Shown in pieces: positions 6,716 to 13,723 of a stretch of 19,832 nt of DNA. This stretch comes from Nitrosomonadaceae bacterium (GTDB lineage Bacteria; Pseudomonadota; Gammaproteobacteria; Burkholderiales; Nitrosomonadaceae), in assembly GCA_919902625.1 (NCBI GenBank), contig CAKKRO010000203.1:18646-38477 (forward strand). The letters run 5' to 3'. Both the position numbers and the translations under genes were made by a program. Under the pieces are notes generated by a model. The model had not been told where the DNA came from and did not search any database. It worked only from the letters and a program-made list of their open reading frames with translations. The stretch's first letter is position 1, and every line of letters starts with the position of its first letter.

Positions 6716-9013
6716 ATGAAACAATCCGTGCCGGCTGGATCGGAACAAGTACAAGCGCGTCAGTCTCCATCTGTTGCTGACGTGGTTCATGCAGGCGAGT
6801 CGAAAAGCTTTGTGGATAACCGCCCAGAAATGATTGCGCAACGACAGTTAATGGATGCCATCCGTTCCAGTCCCAGGATGATTGCCCAACGCAAGATGGT
6901 GGCGGTGTTTCGTAATAGCTCTCGCATGGTTGCGCAAAGAACAGAGCCGCGATACATGAAATCTCCAGCCCCTCACATGCACGCCGGGACGGAGTACGAA
7001 TTGCTGCAGGGGAAGTTTGGAGCGATACAACGAGCCGAGGAAGAAAAGTCTCTTCAAGGTAAATTTGCAACTGCCCAGCGTGTTGAAGAGGAGGAACCAC
7101 TGCAAGGAAAATTTGCTGCGGAATCTCCGGCGCAATTGGAACAGCAGTTTGTTGCCAAGCCCAATAATACCGGGCTGCCGGATAACCTCAAGTCCGGCAT
7201 TGAGCATCTCTCAGGGATATCCATGGATTCTGTCCGAGTTCACTACAACTCATCCCAACCTGCGCAACTCAACGCATTGGCCTATGCGCAAGCTACCGAT
7301 ATTCACGTTGCACCGGGACAGGAACAGCATTTGCCGCATGAGACCTGGCATGTGGTGCAGCAGGCACAAAGAAGGGTGCAGCCAACGATACAAATGAAGG
7401 ATGGCGCTCCGGTCAATGATGATAAGGGACTGGAGCATGAGGCAGATGTGATGGGCGCGCGAGCAAAGAAAGGTGATGTTTCAGGAAAGTTGAGTTTGAA
7501 TTATCCAATCCAGCTTGCTGACAAGCCACACATTAGCCAAGTCTCATCTACGGTCCAAAAAGTACCCTGGGATGCGGTCGCGCATGGCAATGAACAAGGG
7601 CTGGAAGCACATCTTAACAATCCGTTAACGCCTGGTACGCACAATACTCTGATTGGTGCAGATCAGGATCCGAACAATGCATTGCAAACAGTTGCAGGAG
7701 AAAGGCATCTGGATCAACGGATGCTAGGTCTCATTCAAACGGTATTCGACAATTTGCCGACTGCACATATTAAAGGTAATGCTTCTCTTGCGCGCGTTGT
7801 CCTCCGGGAATCAATGGGAGCGAATGGGGCCGGAATGGCCTCATTTTATGATCCGAATAACCATTCTTTAAACCTCGTCGTTCCGGGAGATGTTAATTCC
7901 TGGTTCTACTTGCAAGTGGACAGATGGCCATTTGGAGATATGGCAACCACATTAATTTCGGAAGTTCAAAATATGTCTGATCACTGGAATGAGTACCAGG
8001 GAGGAAATATTTCCGGCATGGATTTTTTCAAAGAGGCTTTGGGTGCACCAATCCGGTTTATGACTCACAATGTCACTTCTTCAGGAACTACAGGGGATAA
8101 AATTCGCCAGGGATTATCTACTGAAAGTTTTGTTCAATGGATTATTCGCCATGAAACCGGCCATTCAGTAGATGATGCTATTGGGTGGTATGCGAATAAT
8201 CATTATCAGGACCCTGCTTGCGGGGGGTGGGACGTCGTAAATGGCATGAATGAAGCCAATATGGTTCTGGAAATTCTCAATGCTGTGGGGATCAATGGTG
8301 GGGCTTTAGCCAATCTCAATCTGGCGTTTAATCCACATACGGGGGCCGGATACACCAGTATGTTAAATGCGGTTCAAAACAGAAGAAAACAGGAACTTAG
8401 TCCAGGCTATAGAGCAGCAGCAATTGCTACATTCGAAGGTACCAACCCAGGTGGAACCAGGTTGGTCGATTTTGCTGAAAACGTTATTCGGATTGGATTG
8501 AGCAGGCCATGGGAAAATGGAGGCGCCACAAATGTCGGGGGCAGGGCTTACCATCGTGATACTCAGCATAATAACTGGGTGAGTTACATTCATGCAAAAT
8601 ATGCCGTTCGTAATTCGAACTACCAGTTCCAAAACCCGGGAGAATGGTTTGCCGAGAGTTATCAGGCTTATTTCAGGGGGCAACCGGTAACATGGGGGCA
8701 AAATTTAAGGGATCCTGTAGCCCGGGCATGGTTCACAAATAATTTAGTACCGCCGCCCGCAGGAGGAGGTGTCTTAATTAATGGAGGAGATTTGATAAAT
8801 ATTGCCGGACCTGCTGCTCCCGTTGTTGCGCCAGGTGCAGGAACTGCAGCAATACCCACTCGTTTGGAAAACTTCCTGTCAACTACCGCCGAGATTGGTA
8901 TAAATGCCGTAAAAATACCTTTTGATGTAGCAGTGGGGACGGCATTACTACCGATAAAGGTCGCCAAGAAAATTCCACCTGTGAATTGGGCGTTGAAGTG
9001 GCTTGGATTCTGA
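6716..9013 (+). CDS. eCIS-associated effector: leader + DUF4157 + zincin-type metalloprotease domain
   Basis: A 765-residue modular protein. Residues 1-75 are the array leader: an MKQS start, DNRPEMIAQR, SSPRMIAQR and MVAQR blocks. Residues ~95-135 carry three LQGKF repeats. Residues ~153-248 are a DUF4157 domain, with HETWHVVQQ (H208-E-T-W-H212) and the closing EHEADVMG. DUF4157 is known to be enriched at the N-termini of eCIS-associated toxins. Far downstream is a second zinc-protease motif, RHETGHSVDDAIG (H479-E-T-G-H483), followed by a likely third ligand in EWFAESYQAYF (E643/E647), an arrangement like anthrax-lethal-factor-type zincins. A Pro/Gly/Ala-rich linker and a mildly hydrophobic tail (about 720-765) end the protein. 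A GAGGG ribosome-binding site precedes the ATG. It is probably a toxic peptidase carried by the particle; the target is unknown. Confidence 0.82.
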   Translation: MKQSVPAGSEQVQARQSPSVADVVHAGESKSFVDNRPEMIAQRQLMDAIRSSPRMIAQRKMVAVFRNSSRMVAQRTEPRYMKSPAPHMHAGTEYELLQGKFGAIQRAEEEKSLQGKFATAQRVEEEEPLQGKFAAESPAQLEQQFVAKPNNTGLPDNLKSGIEHLSGISMDSVRVHYNSSQPAQLNALAYAQATDIHVAPGQEQHLPHETWHVVQQAQRRVQPTIQMKDGAPVNDDKGLEHEADVMGARAKKGDVSGKLSLNYPIQLADKPHISQVSSTVQKVPWDAVAHGNEQGLEAHLNNPLTPGTHNTLIGADQDPNNALQTVAGERHLDQRMLGLIQTVFDNLPTAHIKGNASLARVVLRESMGANGAGMASFYDPNNHSLNLVVPGDVNSWFYLQVDRWPFGDMATTLISEVQNMSDHWNEYQGGNISGMDFFKEALGAPIRFMTHNVTSSGTTGDKIRQGLSTESFVQWIIRHETGHSVDDAIGWYANNHYQDPACGGWDVVNGMNEANMVLEILNAVGINGGALANLNLAFNPHTGAGYTSMLNAVQNRRKQELSPGYRAAAIATFEGTNPGGTRLVDFAENVIRIGLSRPWENGGATNVGGRAYHRDTQHNNWVSYIHAKYAVRNSNYQFQNPGEWFAESYQAYFRGQPVTWGQNLRDPVARAWFTNNLVPPPAGGGVLINGGDLINIAGPAAPVVAPGAGTAAIPTRLENFLSTTAEIGINAVKIPFDVAVGTALLPIKVAKKIPPVNWALKWLGF
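7028..7123 (+). repeat. 48-base (16-residue) QR-E-rich LQGKF tandem repeat, 2 full units plus a partial one
   Basis: Units 7028-7075 and 7076-7123 each encode a QR-x-EEE-x-x-LQGKF block of 16 residues. A third, partial LQGKF unit is coded just upstream at about 6994-7027. The same unit occurs twice in the gene at 11355, once in the gene at 10100 and not at all in the gene at 9266. Confidence 0.85.
7079..7458 (+). repeat. Direct repeat of the DUF4157-coding region, copy A
   Basis: This stretch matches 11661-12040 at a constant offset of 4582 bases with no indels, and by eye is roughly 90% identical. It covers the last LQGKF unit and the whole DUF4157 domain. Identity falls off sharply after the GATGTGATGGG near 7458. 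Confidence 0.9.
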
Positions 9014-9265
9014 CGCAGATGCAGTAGCATCCGATCCTAAAGGGAGATGGGGGTGCAAAAAGTGGGACCATAGCACAAAGTACGTGTGCAAAGGGTCAAT
9101 CTTGCAATAATGCATCTTGATATTGATAATGGTATTAATTGCACTCTATCTCCTGAGTTCTCTGTATGGTCTATTAGTACCTTGCTAGCAACGCGAAGAT
9201 TTTAGTGTATTTATTTGTCAAACCTAACAATTAGTCAGCATTGCCAAAACATAATGGAGGCTAGT
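9014..9265. other. Intergenic gap of 252 bases
   Basis: This is the longest gap in the window. No open frame of useful size and no immunity-like gene is visible. The GATGC-AGTA-GCATC hairpin just after the metalloprotease stop (around 9017-9034) has no T-tract and is not convincing as a terminator. The last ~55 bases (from TTTATTTGTCAAAC near 9210) resemble the sequence upstream of the next cargo gene and belong to a shared effector leader. Confidence 0.6.
9209..9265 (+). promoter_or_regulatory. Shared 5' leader and ribosome-binding site of the EndoU effector gene
   Basis: TTTATTTGTCAAAC, then TTGCCAAAACATAATGGAGG and CTAGT directly before the ATG at 9266. The GGAGG at 9256-9260 with 5-base spacing decides the start at 9266 rather than the TTG at 9215 or the ATG at 9254. 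A related arrangement precedes the ATG at 10100. Confidence 0.6.
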
Positions 9266-9979
9266 ATGAAGCGATCATTACCGAACGATTCAGAGCAAAC
9301 ACAAACACGACAATTTCATGTTGCTGCAGGCAATCTGTTTCGTGTGAATAATATGAAAAACTTTGCGGATAATCGCCCGGAAATAATTACACAACGAAAG
9401 TTAATGGATACCATCCGCTCTAGTCCCCAGATGATTGCTCAACGTAGCATGGTGGAATTGTTTCATAATAGTCTTGGTATGGTTGCGTTGAGAAAACAGC
9501 ATCATCTTATGTCGAATGCTATTGTACAAAGAAAATCTGTAAAGCAGGAATGGGAGATGCCCGGTGATATTGAGACTCATATATTTGATGGAGAGGAGAA
9601 AGGAAATAATCTGTCTGGATTGCATTCTGCAGCTAGGAAGAAACCAGGTAATGGTAAATTGCGGTATTCTGAAGAAACTGTGGGGTATGTTAAAGATTCA
9701 CAACCTTACGGGGCTAAAGTAAAAGCAAAGTTTGGTGAGAACTGGAGTCCTCGCAATGATGCTTACAAATATAGCGACATGTTTCCTGCGGGCTGGAATG
9801 AAGACAAAGTTACTGAAACCATCGAAGCAGCCTATGATAGTACCTTTTCATATAAACCCAATGGAGAAACGATAAGGCATCGGGATAACTGGAAACCTGG
9901 GAAATGGCTAGGAAATGCAAAAGGAATCGCTGTCGTATTTGCTGGACATCCACCAGAAACAATTTATCCCAAACGATAA
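9266..9979 (+). CDS. eCIS-associated effector: array leader + bacterial EndoU RNase domain
   Basis: A 237-residue protein. Residues 1-76 are the same leader as in the metalloprotease effector (MKRSLP start, FADNRPEI, SSPQMIAQR), but DUF4157 and the LQGKF repeats are absent. Residues ~100-237 look like the bacterial EndoU nuclease fold used in CdiA and other polymorphic toxins. HIFDGE and SGLHS place two His (H105 and H120) 15 residues apart, as in EndoU active sites. A Lys precedes a FPxxW motif (K168 in YKYSDMFPAGW), followed by KVTETIEAAY, and the C-terminus has GIAVVFAGHPPETIYP with a Thr in the expected place (T232). The predicted activity is cleavage of RNA, typically tRNA in bacterial EndoU toxins. 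No immunity gene is adjacent. The start is set by GGAGG five bases upstream. Confidence 0.8.
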   Translation: MKRSLPNDSEQTQTRQFHVAAGNLFRVNNMKNFADNRPEIITQRKLMDTIRSSPQMIAQRSMVELFHNSLGMVALRKQHHLMSNAIVQRKSVKQEWEMPGDIETHIFDGEEKGNNLSGLHSAARKKPGNGKLRYSEETVGYVKDSQPYGAKVKAKFGENWSPRNDAYKYSDMFPAGWNEDKVTETIEAAYDSTFSYKPNGETIRHRDNWKPGKWLGNAKGIAVVFAGHPPETIYPKR

Positions 9980-10033
9980 TCAGTTATTCTACACTTGATT
10001 AAGCAATAAGCTGATTCCGGTTTTAGGTCAAAC

Positions 10034-10099
10034 TTTATTTGACAAAATCAATAAACCAAATAGTTATTGTGGCCAAAATATAACGGAGCGAGGGTTAGT
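10034..10099 (+). promoter_or_regulatory. Shared 5' leader and ribosome-binding site of the WHH nuclease effector gene
   Basis: TTTATTTGACAAAAT, then GTGGCCAAAATATAACGGAGCGAGGG and TTAGT directly before the ATG at 10100. It parallels the sequence before the EndoU effector gene. The GGAGCGAGGG purine run supports the start at 10100 over an in-frame TTG or GTG at 10067. Confidence 0.6.
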
Positions 10100-11299
10100 A
10101 TGAAACAATCATCGTCGATCGAGTCAGAGCAACATCAAACGCGTTATTCGTGCGACCCAGTAGGCAGAACATCACCTGTCAGACAAGCCTTTGCAGATAA
10201 TCGTGAATCGACGGCAATCCAGCGGCAATTAATGGTTGCTATGGCAAATTCTCCGCAAGCCATCATGCAGAGGTTGATCAGTCAACGAATACATAGTAGT
10301 CCACGAGTACTGGCACAGCGCAAAATATTATCCGGTATTTCCGGTGAGTCCGTGCAACGCGTTGAGGAAGAATCGTTGCAAGGAAAGTTTGCTACGAAAT
10401 CTCCAGCGCAACTGAAACAACAATCCTTTACCAAATCCAATAACACCGGCTTGCCGGATAACCTTAAATCCGGTATTAAATCTCGTTCCGACATATCGAT
10501 GAATACCAGCCAACAAACCATGCAACTGAAGGCGCTTTCTACGCGCTCAAGCGCCGCATCAAATGCAAAGGTCATGCAATTTACCGTACTGACGCGCTCC
10601 ATGTGGAAAATTGTTAATGATACGAAGATCGGTTCCGAGGAAGAATATTACAGCGTTGGAAATTTTCTTAAGTCAAAAGGCTATGGTGATGATGTAATCA
10701 AGGAAATCCTGAATCGTATCGTTGAAAAAAGCAAATACAATCTGGACACTGATGTGTTTAGCGGTTATTCGGGGAAAAAGAAGGATGTTTTTGATGATTC
10801 TGATGAAGTTGGGATAAATGTGGTCGACCATGGTGATCTAAATGAATATGACAATCCGACAGCCATTGATGATTACTTGAAAACCAACTTAGGTATCGTG
10901 CAAATGGCGCGCAAAGGCAATACAGTTTCCGGCCCCAAGGACTATAGCACTCATAACTTCGGCGACTTTAAGAAAGTTGCTTACACAACTGATGCCAAGG
11001 GTAGTATCGACTTCACCAGTCCAACCCAAAAGGGTACCTGGAGTAATCCGGTTTACGGCGGCTCATTGGTTAATTTGAGCACTGCGGGTAAAACGATCGA
11101 CAAAAAAAACCGCCCACAGCACTTTGCTCTTGGGGATTATTTATATGCAAAACAGTTTGGTAAGAAAGCTTCAGCGACAACCAATTTAAGGAAAGGTAAA
11201 TGGACATGGCACCATTTACCTACACAATATCAAATGGTGTTGGTTGATATGACGGTGCATGCCAAGCATGGACATAATGGCGGGGTTTATTTGTGGTAA
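10100..11299 (+). CDS. eCIS-associated effector: leader + decayed DUF4157 + WHH-type HNH nuclease domain
   Basis: A 399-residue protein. Residues 1-75 are the type-B array leader (MKQS, FADNREST, SPQAIMQR, SSPRVLAQR), followed by a single LQGKF unit (~87-97). GLPDNLKSGI (117-126) is the first stretch of DUF4157, but the rest of that domain, including HExxH, is missing, so the domain has been cut down to a remnant. The C-terminus, TWHHLPTQYQMVLVDMTVH followed by HGHNGG near residues 369-395, matches the WHH branch of the HNH/Endo VII nuclease superfamily found in polymorphic toxins (candidate metal and catalytic residues H371, H372, H387, H392). The predicted activity is DNA cleavage. The middle region (~150-340) is not recognised. 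There is no immunity gene beside it. The start at 10100 was chosen from the purine-rich site upstream. Confidence 0.8.
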   Translation: MKQSSSIESEQHQTRYSCDPVGRTSPVRQAFADNRESTAIQRQLMVAMANSPQAIMQRLISQRIHSSPRVLAQRKILSGISGESVQRVEEESLQGKFATKSPAQLKQQSFTKSNNTGLPDNLKSGIKSRSDISMNTSQQTMQLKALSTRSSAASNAKVMQFTVLTRSMWKIVNDTKIGSEEEYYSVGNFLKSKGYGDDVIKEILNRIVEKSKYNLDTDVFSGYSGKKKDVFDDSDEVGINVVDHGDLNEYDNPTAIDDYLKTNLGIVQMARKGNTVSGPKDYSTHNFGDFKKVAYTTDAKGSIDFTSPTQKGTWSNPVYGGSLVNLSTAGKTIDKKNRPQHFALGDYLYAKQFGKKASATTNLRKGKWTWHHLPTQYQMVLVDMTVHAKHGHNGGVYLW

Positions 11300-11330
11300 C
11301 TGTTGGAATGAATAGCAAGGTGGTTGTTGC

Positions 11331-11354
11331 AGCTAAAATACAGGAGAGGTTAGT
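11331..11354 (+). promoter_or_regulatory. Ribosome-binding region of the DUF4157 gene at 11355
   Basis: AGCTAAAATACAGGAGAGG and TTAGT lie directly before the ATG at 11355. This is the same CYAAAA-AYA-GGAG-TTAGT layout as upstream of 10100, ending in a strong GGAGAGG site. Only 55 bases separate this gene from the previous stop, so the two are probably cotranscribed. Confidence 0.6.
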
Positions 11355-12065
11355 ATGAAGCGATCATTACCGATTGAATCAGTGCGGCAACAAACGCGTT
11401 ATTCGCATGACCCTGCAGGCAGAACATCGCCCGTCAGTCAGGCCTTTGCGGATAATCGTGAATCCACTGCGATGCAGCGCCAATTAATGGCTGCCATAGC
11501 GAGTTCCCCGCAAGCCATTGCCCAACGGGTAATCAGTCAACAAATCCATAATAGCCCACGCATGCTGGCGCAGCGCAAAATGTTATCCGGTATTTCCGGC
11601 GAATCTATCCAGCGCGTCGAGGAAGAAGAGCCACTGCAAGGTAAATTTACTCCGCTGCAACGTGTTGAAGAGGAAGAACCGCTGCAAGGAAAATTTGTTG
11701 CGGAGTCTCCGGCGCAACTGGAGCAGCAGTCTGTTGCCAAGCCCAATAATACCGGGCTGCCGGATAACCTCAAGTCCGGCATTGAGCATCTCTCAGGGAT
11801 ATCCATGGATTCTGTCCGAGTCCATTACAACTCATCCCAACCTGCGCAACTCAATGCCTTGGCTTATGCGCAGGGAACCGACATCCACGTTGCACCGGGA
11901 CAGGAACAGCATGTGCCGCACGAAGCTTGGCATGTGGTGCAGCAAGCACAGGGCAGGGTGCGGCCTACGATGCAGATGAAAGATGGGGTTCCGATCAACG
12001 ATGATAAGGGGCTGGAGCATGAGGCGGATGTGATGGGGGCTAAAGCGGCTGCACAAGTTATATAG
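11355..12065 (+). CDS. Array leader + DUF4157 domain with no toxin domain (possible truncated effector)
   Basis: A 236-residue protein. Residues 1-75 are the type-B leader, very like that of the WHH nuclease effector. Two LQGKF repeats follow (~86-117), then a complete DUF4157 domain from GLPDN at residue 134, with HEAWHVVQQ (H189-E-A-W-H193) and EHEADVMG. The protein ends eight residues later (AKAAAQVI), exactly where the other DUF4157 effector continues into a toxin domain. The reading frame stays open past the TAG at 12063-12065 right up to the lipase at 12162. Either this is a true stand-alone DUF4157 protein, or it is the front half of an interrupted DUF4157-lipase effector. Its DUF4157 region is a near copy of that at 7079-7458. 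Confidence 0.82.
   Translation: MKRSLPIESVRQQTRYSHDPAGRTSPVSQAFADNRESTAMQRQLMAAIASSPQAIAQRVISQQIHNSPRMLAQRKMLSGISGESIQRVEEEEPLQGKFTPLQRVEEEEPLQGKFVAESPAQLEQQSVAKPNNTGLPDNLKSGIEHLSGISMDSVRVHYNSSQPAQLNALAYAQGTDIHVAPGQEQHVPHEAWHVVQQAQGRVRPTMQMKDGVPINDDKGLEHEADVMGAKAAAQVI
11610..11705 (+). repeat. 48-base LQGKF tandem repeat, 2 units
   Basis: Units 11610-11657 and 11658-11705 each encode QRVEEEEPLQGKF plus three variable residues. This is the same unit as at 7028-7123. Confidence 0.88.
11661..12040 (+). repeat. Direct repeat of the DUF4157-coding region, copy B
   Basis: This is the counterpart of 7079-7458 at an offset of 4582 bases with no indels. Two same-orientation copies this similar could recombine and delete or amplify the EndoU and WHH genes between them. 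Confidence 0.9.
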
Positions 12066-12161
12066 AGTGAGCGCGGTTATTACAACTCTATTTGCTCAGA
12101 CATCTGCTTTGGTAATGTTCTAATTGGAATATCGACTGACATTACTTATCAACGAACAAGA
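12063..12161 (+). other. In-frame TAG and open linker joining the DUF4157 stub to the lipase
   Basis: The DUF4157 stop at 12063-12065 is TAG. The next 32 codons, in the same frame, contain no stop and lead straight into the ATGATG of the lipase at 12162. No Shine-Dalgarno-like sequence is well placed before that ATG, unlike the strong sites before the array genes. The linker would read SERGYYNSI and onward to QRTR, which resembles no domain I know. Confidence 0.6.
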
Positions 12162-12977
12162 ATGATGCGTTATATTTCTGAAGCGATTAATTTTGAAGTG
12201 ATCAGGTGGTTTGCCTTGCGCGCTAAAGCAGCTTATGACCAGGAAGCGCAAATTAAGGCAGTCTTTCCTGATACGATCCGGGTCAGTATAGTTCCTGGTA
12301 CTGATGTGCAGTATTTTCTGGAGTTTGATCCCAAAGCGGGTGAACAGATTATCAGCATCCGGGGTACCGATAATCTGCAAAATTTCAAGCAGGATGCTGA
12401 ATACATCCCTTCAAAAAATAAGCAGTTGCATATTTATGTACACAGCGGGTTTGATGCAGATACTTATAAAGTTTATCTTGATATTCTGCCATTCCTCAGA
12501 AAAGAATTGAGAGTCAAACTCACAGGACATTCCTTGGGAGCGGCCATTTCGACTTTGCTGATGATTTACTTACATGCGGATGGTTTTGATATTGCAAGAT
12601 CCATTAATTTTGGCCAGCCCAAATTGACTAATAAAGAGGGGGTTAATCGCTACGAATTTCTTCCATTGACCCGGGTTGTCGATGAAAACGATGTGGTTCC
12701 GCTGTTACCGCCGGTTACTTTACTGGATTCGCTGCACGGGCTGTATGAACATCTGGGGGATGAAATCATTCTGCTTGAGGGGCCTTATTATGCGTATCTT
12801 GAACAGCATGATGCGGAAAGAAAATCGGTCTGGAGCTTCTGGGAAAATATCGGTGAGGAAAGCGTCAGCGAACATTACATGGCTAATTATATTAAAAATC
12901 TGGACAGCAAGCTGGCTGATGCCCTGCCGGTTCCTTACGCACAGCGGGAAACCTATATCAATAAACAGGCTGAATAG
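12162..12977 (+). CDS. Class 3 lipase (alpha/beta hydrolase), possible effector domain
   Basis: A 271-residue protein of the lipase class 3 family. IISIRGTDNLQNF matches the family's RGT oxyanion-region strand. The nucleophile elbow GHSLGAA gives S124 (122-128), VVDENDVVPLLPP gives the catalytic Asp D177, YEHLGDEIIL is the family's conserved H-x-G-x-E segment, and SEHYMANYIKNL gives the catalytic His H238. There is no signal peptide, so it is not secreted by the general route. It lies 96 bases after the DUF4157 stub, in the same frame, and has a weak ribosome-binding site. It is therefore either an independent lipase or phospholipase or, as I suspect, the detached toxin part of an eCIS effector. 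The alternative start ATG at 12165 cannot be excluded. Confidence 0.85.
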   Translation: MMRYISEAINFEVIRWFALRAKAAYDQEAQIKAVFPDTIRVSIVPGTDVQYFLEFDPKAGEQIISIRGTDNLQNFKQDAEYIPSKNKQLHIYVHSGFDADTYKVYLDILPFLRKELRVKLTGHSLGAAISTLLMIYLHADGFDIARSINFGQPKLTNKEGVNRYEFLPLTRVVDENDVVPLLPPVTLLDSLHGLYEHLGDEIILLEGPYYAYLEQHDAERKSVWSFWENIGEESVSEHYMANYIKNLDSKLADALPVPYAQRETYINKQAE

Positions 12978-13034
12978 TCATTATTAAGCGCGTTTAGCGA
13001 TCAATATTTTGAGTATTCAGGTACGCACTCTTTC

Positions 13035-13694
13035 TTGAAACCAATCTCCCGCCTCTTTTATATCCATGATCCCATGTGCAGCTGGTGTTATGCATTTAGC
13101 CAAAGCTGGACGGCATTGCAACAGGCATTACCACGAGATATTGAGATTGTTTATCTCGTTGGCGGACTGGCGCCGGATACCACGGAACCCATGCCGCCCG
13201 CGACGCAAAAAATGGTGCAGCAGGCATGGCAGCGCATCGAGCAAACCGTCCCCGGAGTTCACTTCAATTGGAACTTCTGGTCACGCAATACGCCGATTCG
13301 TGCGACTTATCCGGCTTGCCGGGCTGTTCTGGCGGCCAAAAAGCAACGCGCGGAAGCTGAACCGGAAATGATACGCGCCATACAGACCGCTTATTATCAA
13401 CAGGCGAAGAATCCATCACTGCCGGAAACCTTGCAAGCATGCGCCCGCGAGATCGGATTGAACAAAGCAGTTTTTATCGAGGATCTGGGAAGCCCGGCAA
13501 TAGAAAGTGAACTGCAGCATCAAATGCAACGGGCAAGAAGCATGGATGTTTATTCCTATCCGTCTTTGCAGCTGGTACATAATAATATTGTATTTCCGAT
13601 TGCAATCGATTATCTGAATCATCGAACCATGCTGGATGAGATAAAAACAATCGAGTCCAGTTTCCCTGCAAAGTTACGTGCCTTTGACGATTGA
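13035..13694 (+). CDS. DsbA family (FrnE-like) thioredoxin-fold oxidoreductase
   Basis: A 219-residue protein that opens with the thioredoxin-like strand and CxxC site LFYIHDPMCSWCYAF (C15-S-W-C18), then VYLVGGLAP, an all-helical insert with NTPIRATYPACRAV, and the closing YPSLQLV strand with the cis-Pro. This is the layout of cytoplasmic DsbA/FrnE-like proteins, which lack a signal peptide and are thought to act in thiol-disulfide exchange. The start is TTG at 13035: there is no in-frame ATG upstream, the frame is open back to the lipase TAG, and the next ATG lies inside the CxxC motif. A weak AGG lies 14-16 bases upstream. It is probably a normal chromosomal gene flanking the cargo array. 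Confidence 0.82.
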   Translation: MKPISRLFYIHDPMCSWCYAFSQSWTALQQALPRDIEIVYLVGGLAPDTTEPMPPATQKMVQQAWQRIEQTVPGVHFNWNFWSRNTPIRATYPACRAVLAAKKQRAEAEPEMIRAIQTAYYQQAKNPSLPETLQACAREIGLNKAVFIEDLGSPAIESELQHQMQRARSMDVYSYPSLQLVHNNIVFPIAIDYLNHRTMLDEIKTIESSFPAKLRAFDD

Positions 13695-13723
13695 TTTCGA
13701 AGATGCGATACATCTCTGTTTGC

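Noticed and set aside
9050..9120. Possible insertion-sequence remnant in the 252-base gap
   Set aside because: No terminal inverted repeats, target duplication or transposase fragment could be found.
12978..13034. Possible fusion of the lipase and the DsbA-like gene, since the frame is also open after the lipase TAG
   Set aside because: Only 19 open codons separate them, which is likely by chance, and the DsbA-like protein begins normally for its family right at the TTG; no functional reason for a fusion is visible.
13701..13715. AGATG-CGATA-CATCT hairpin between the convergent genes as a bidirectional terminator
   Set aside because: The stem is only five base pairs and there is no clean T-tract on either side.
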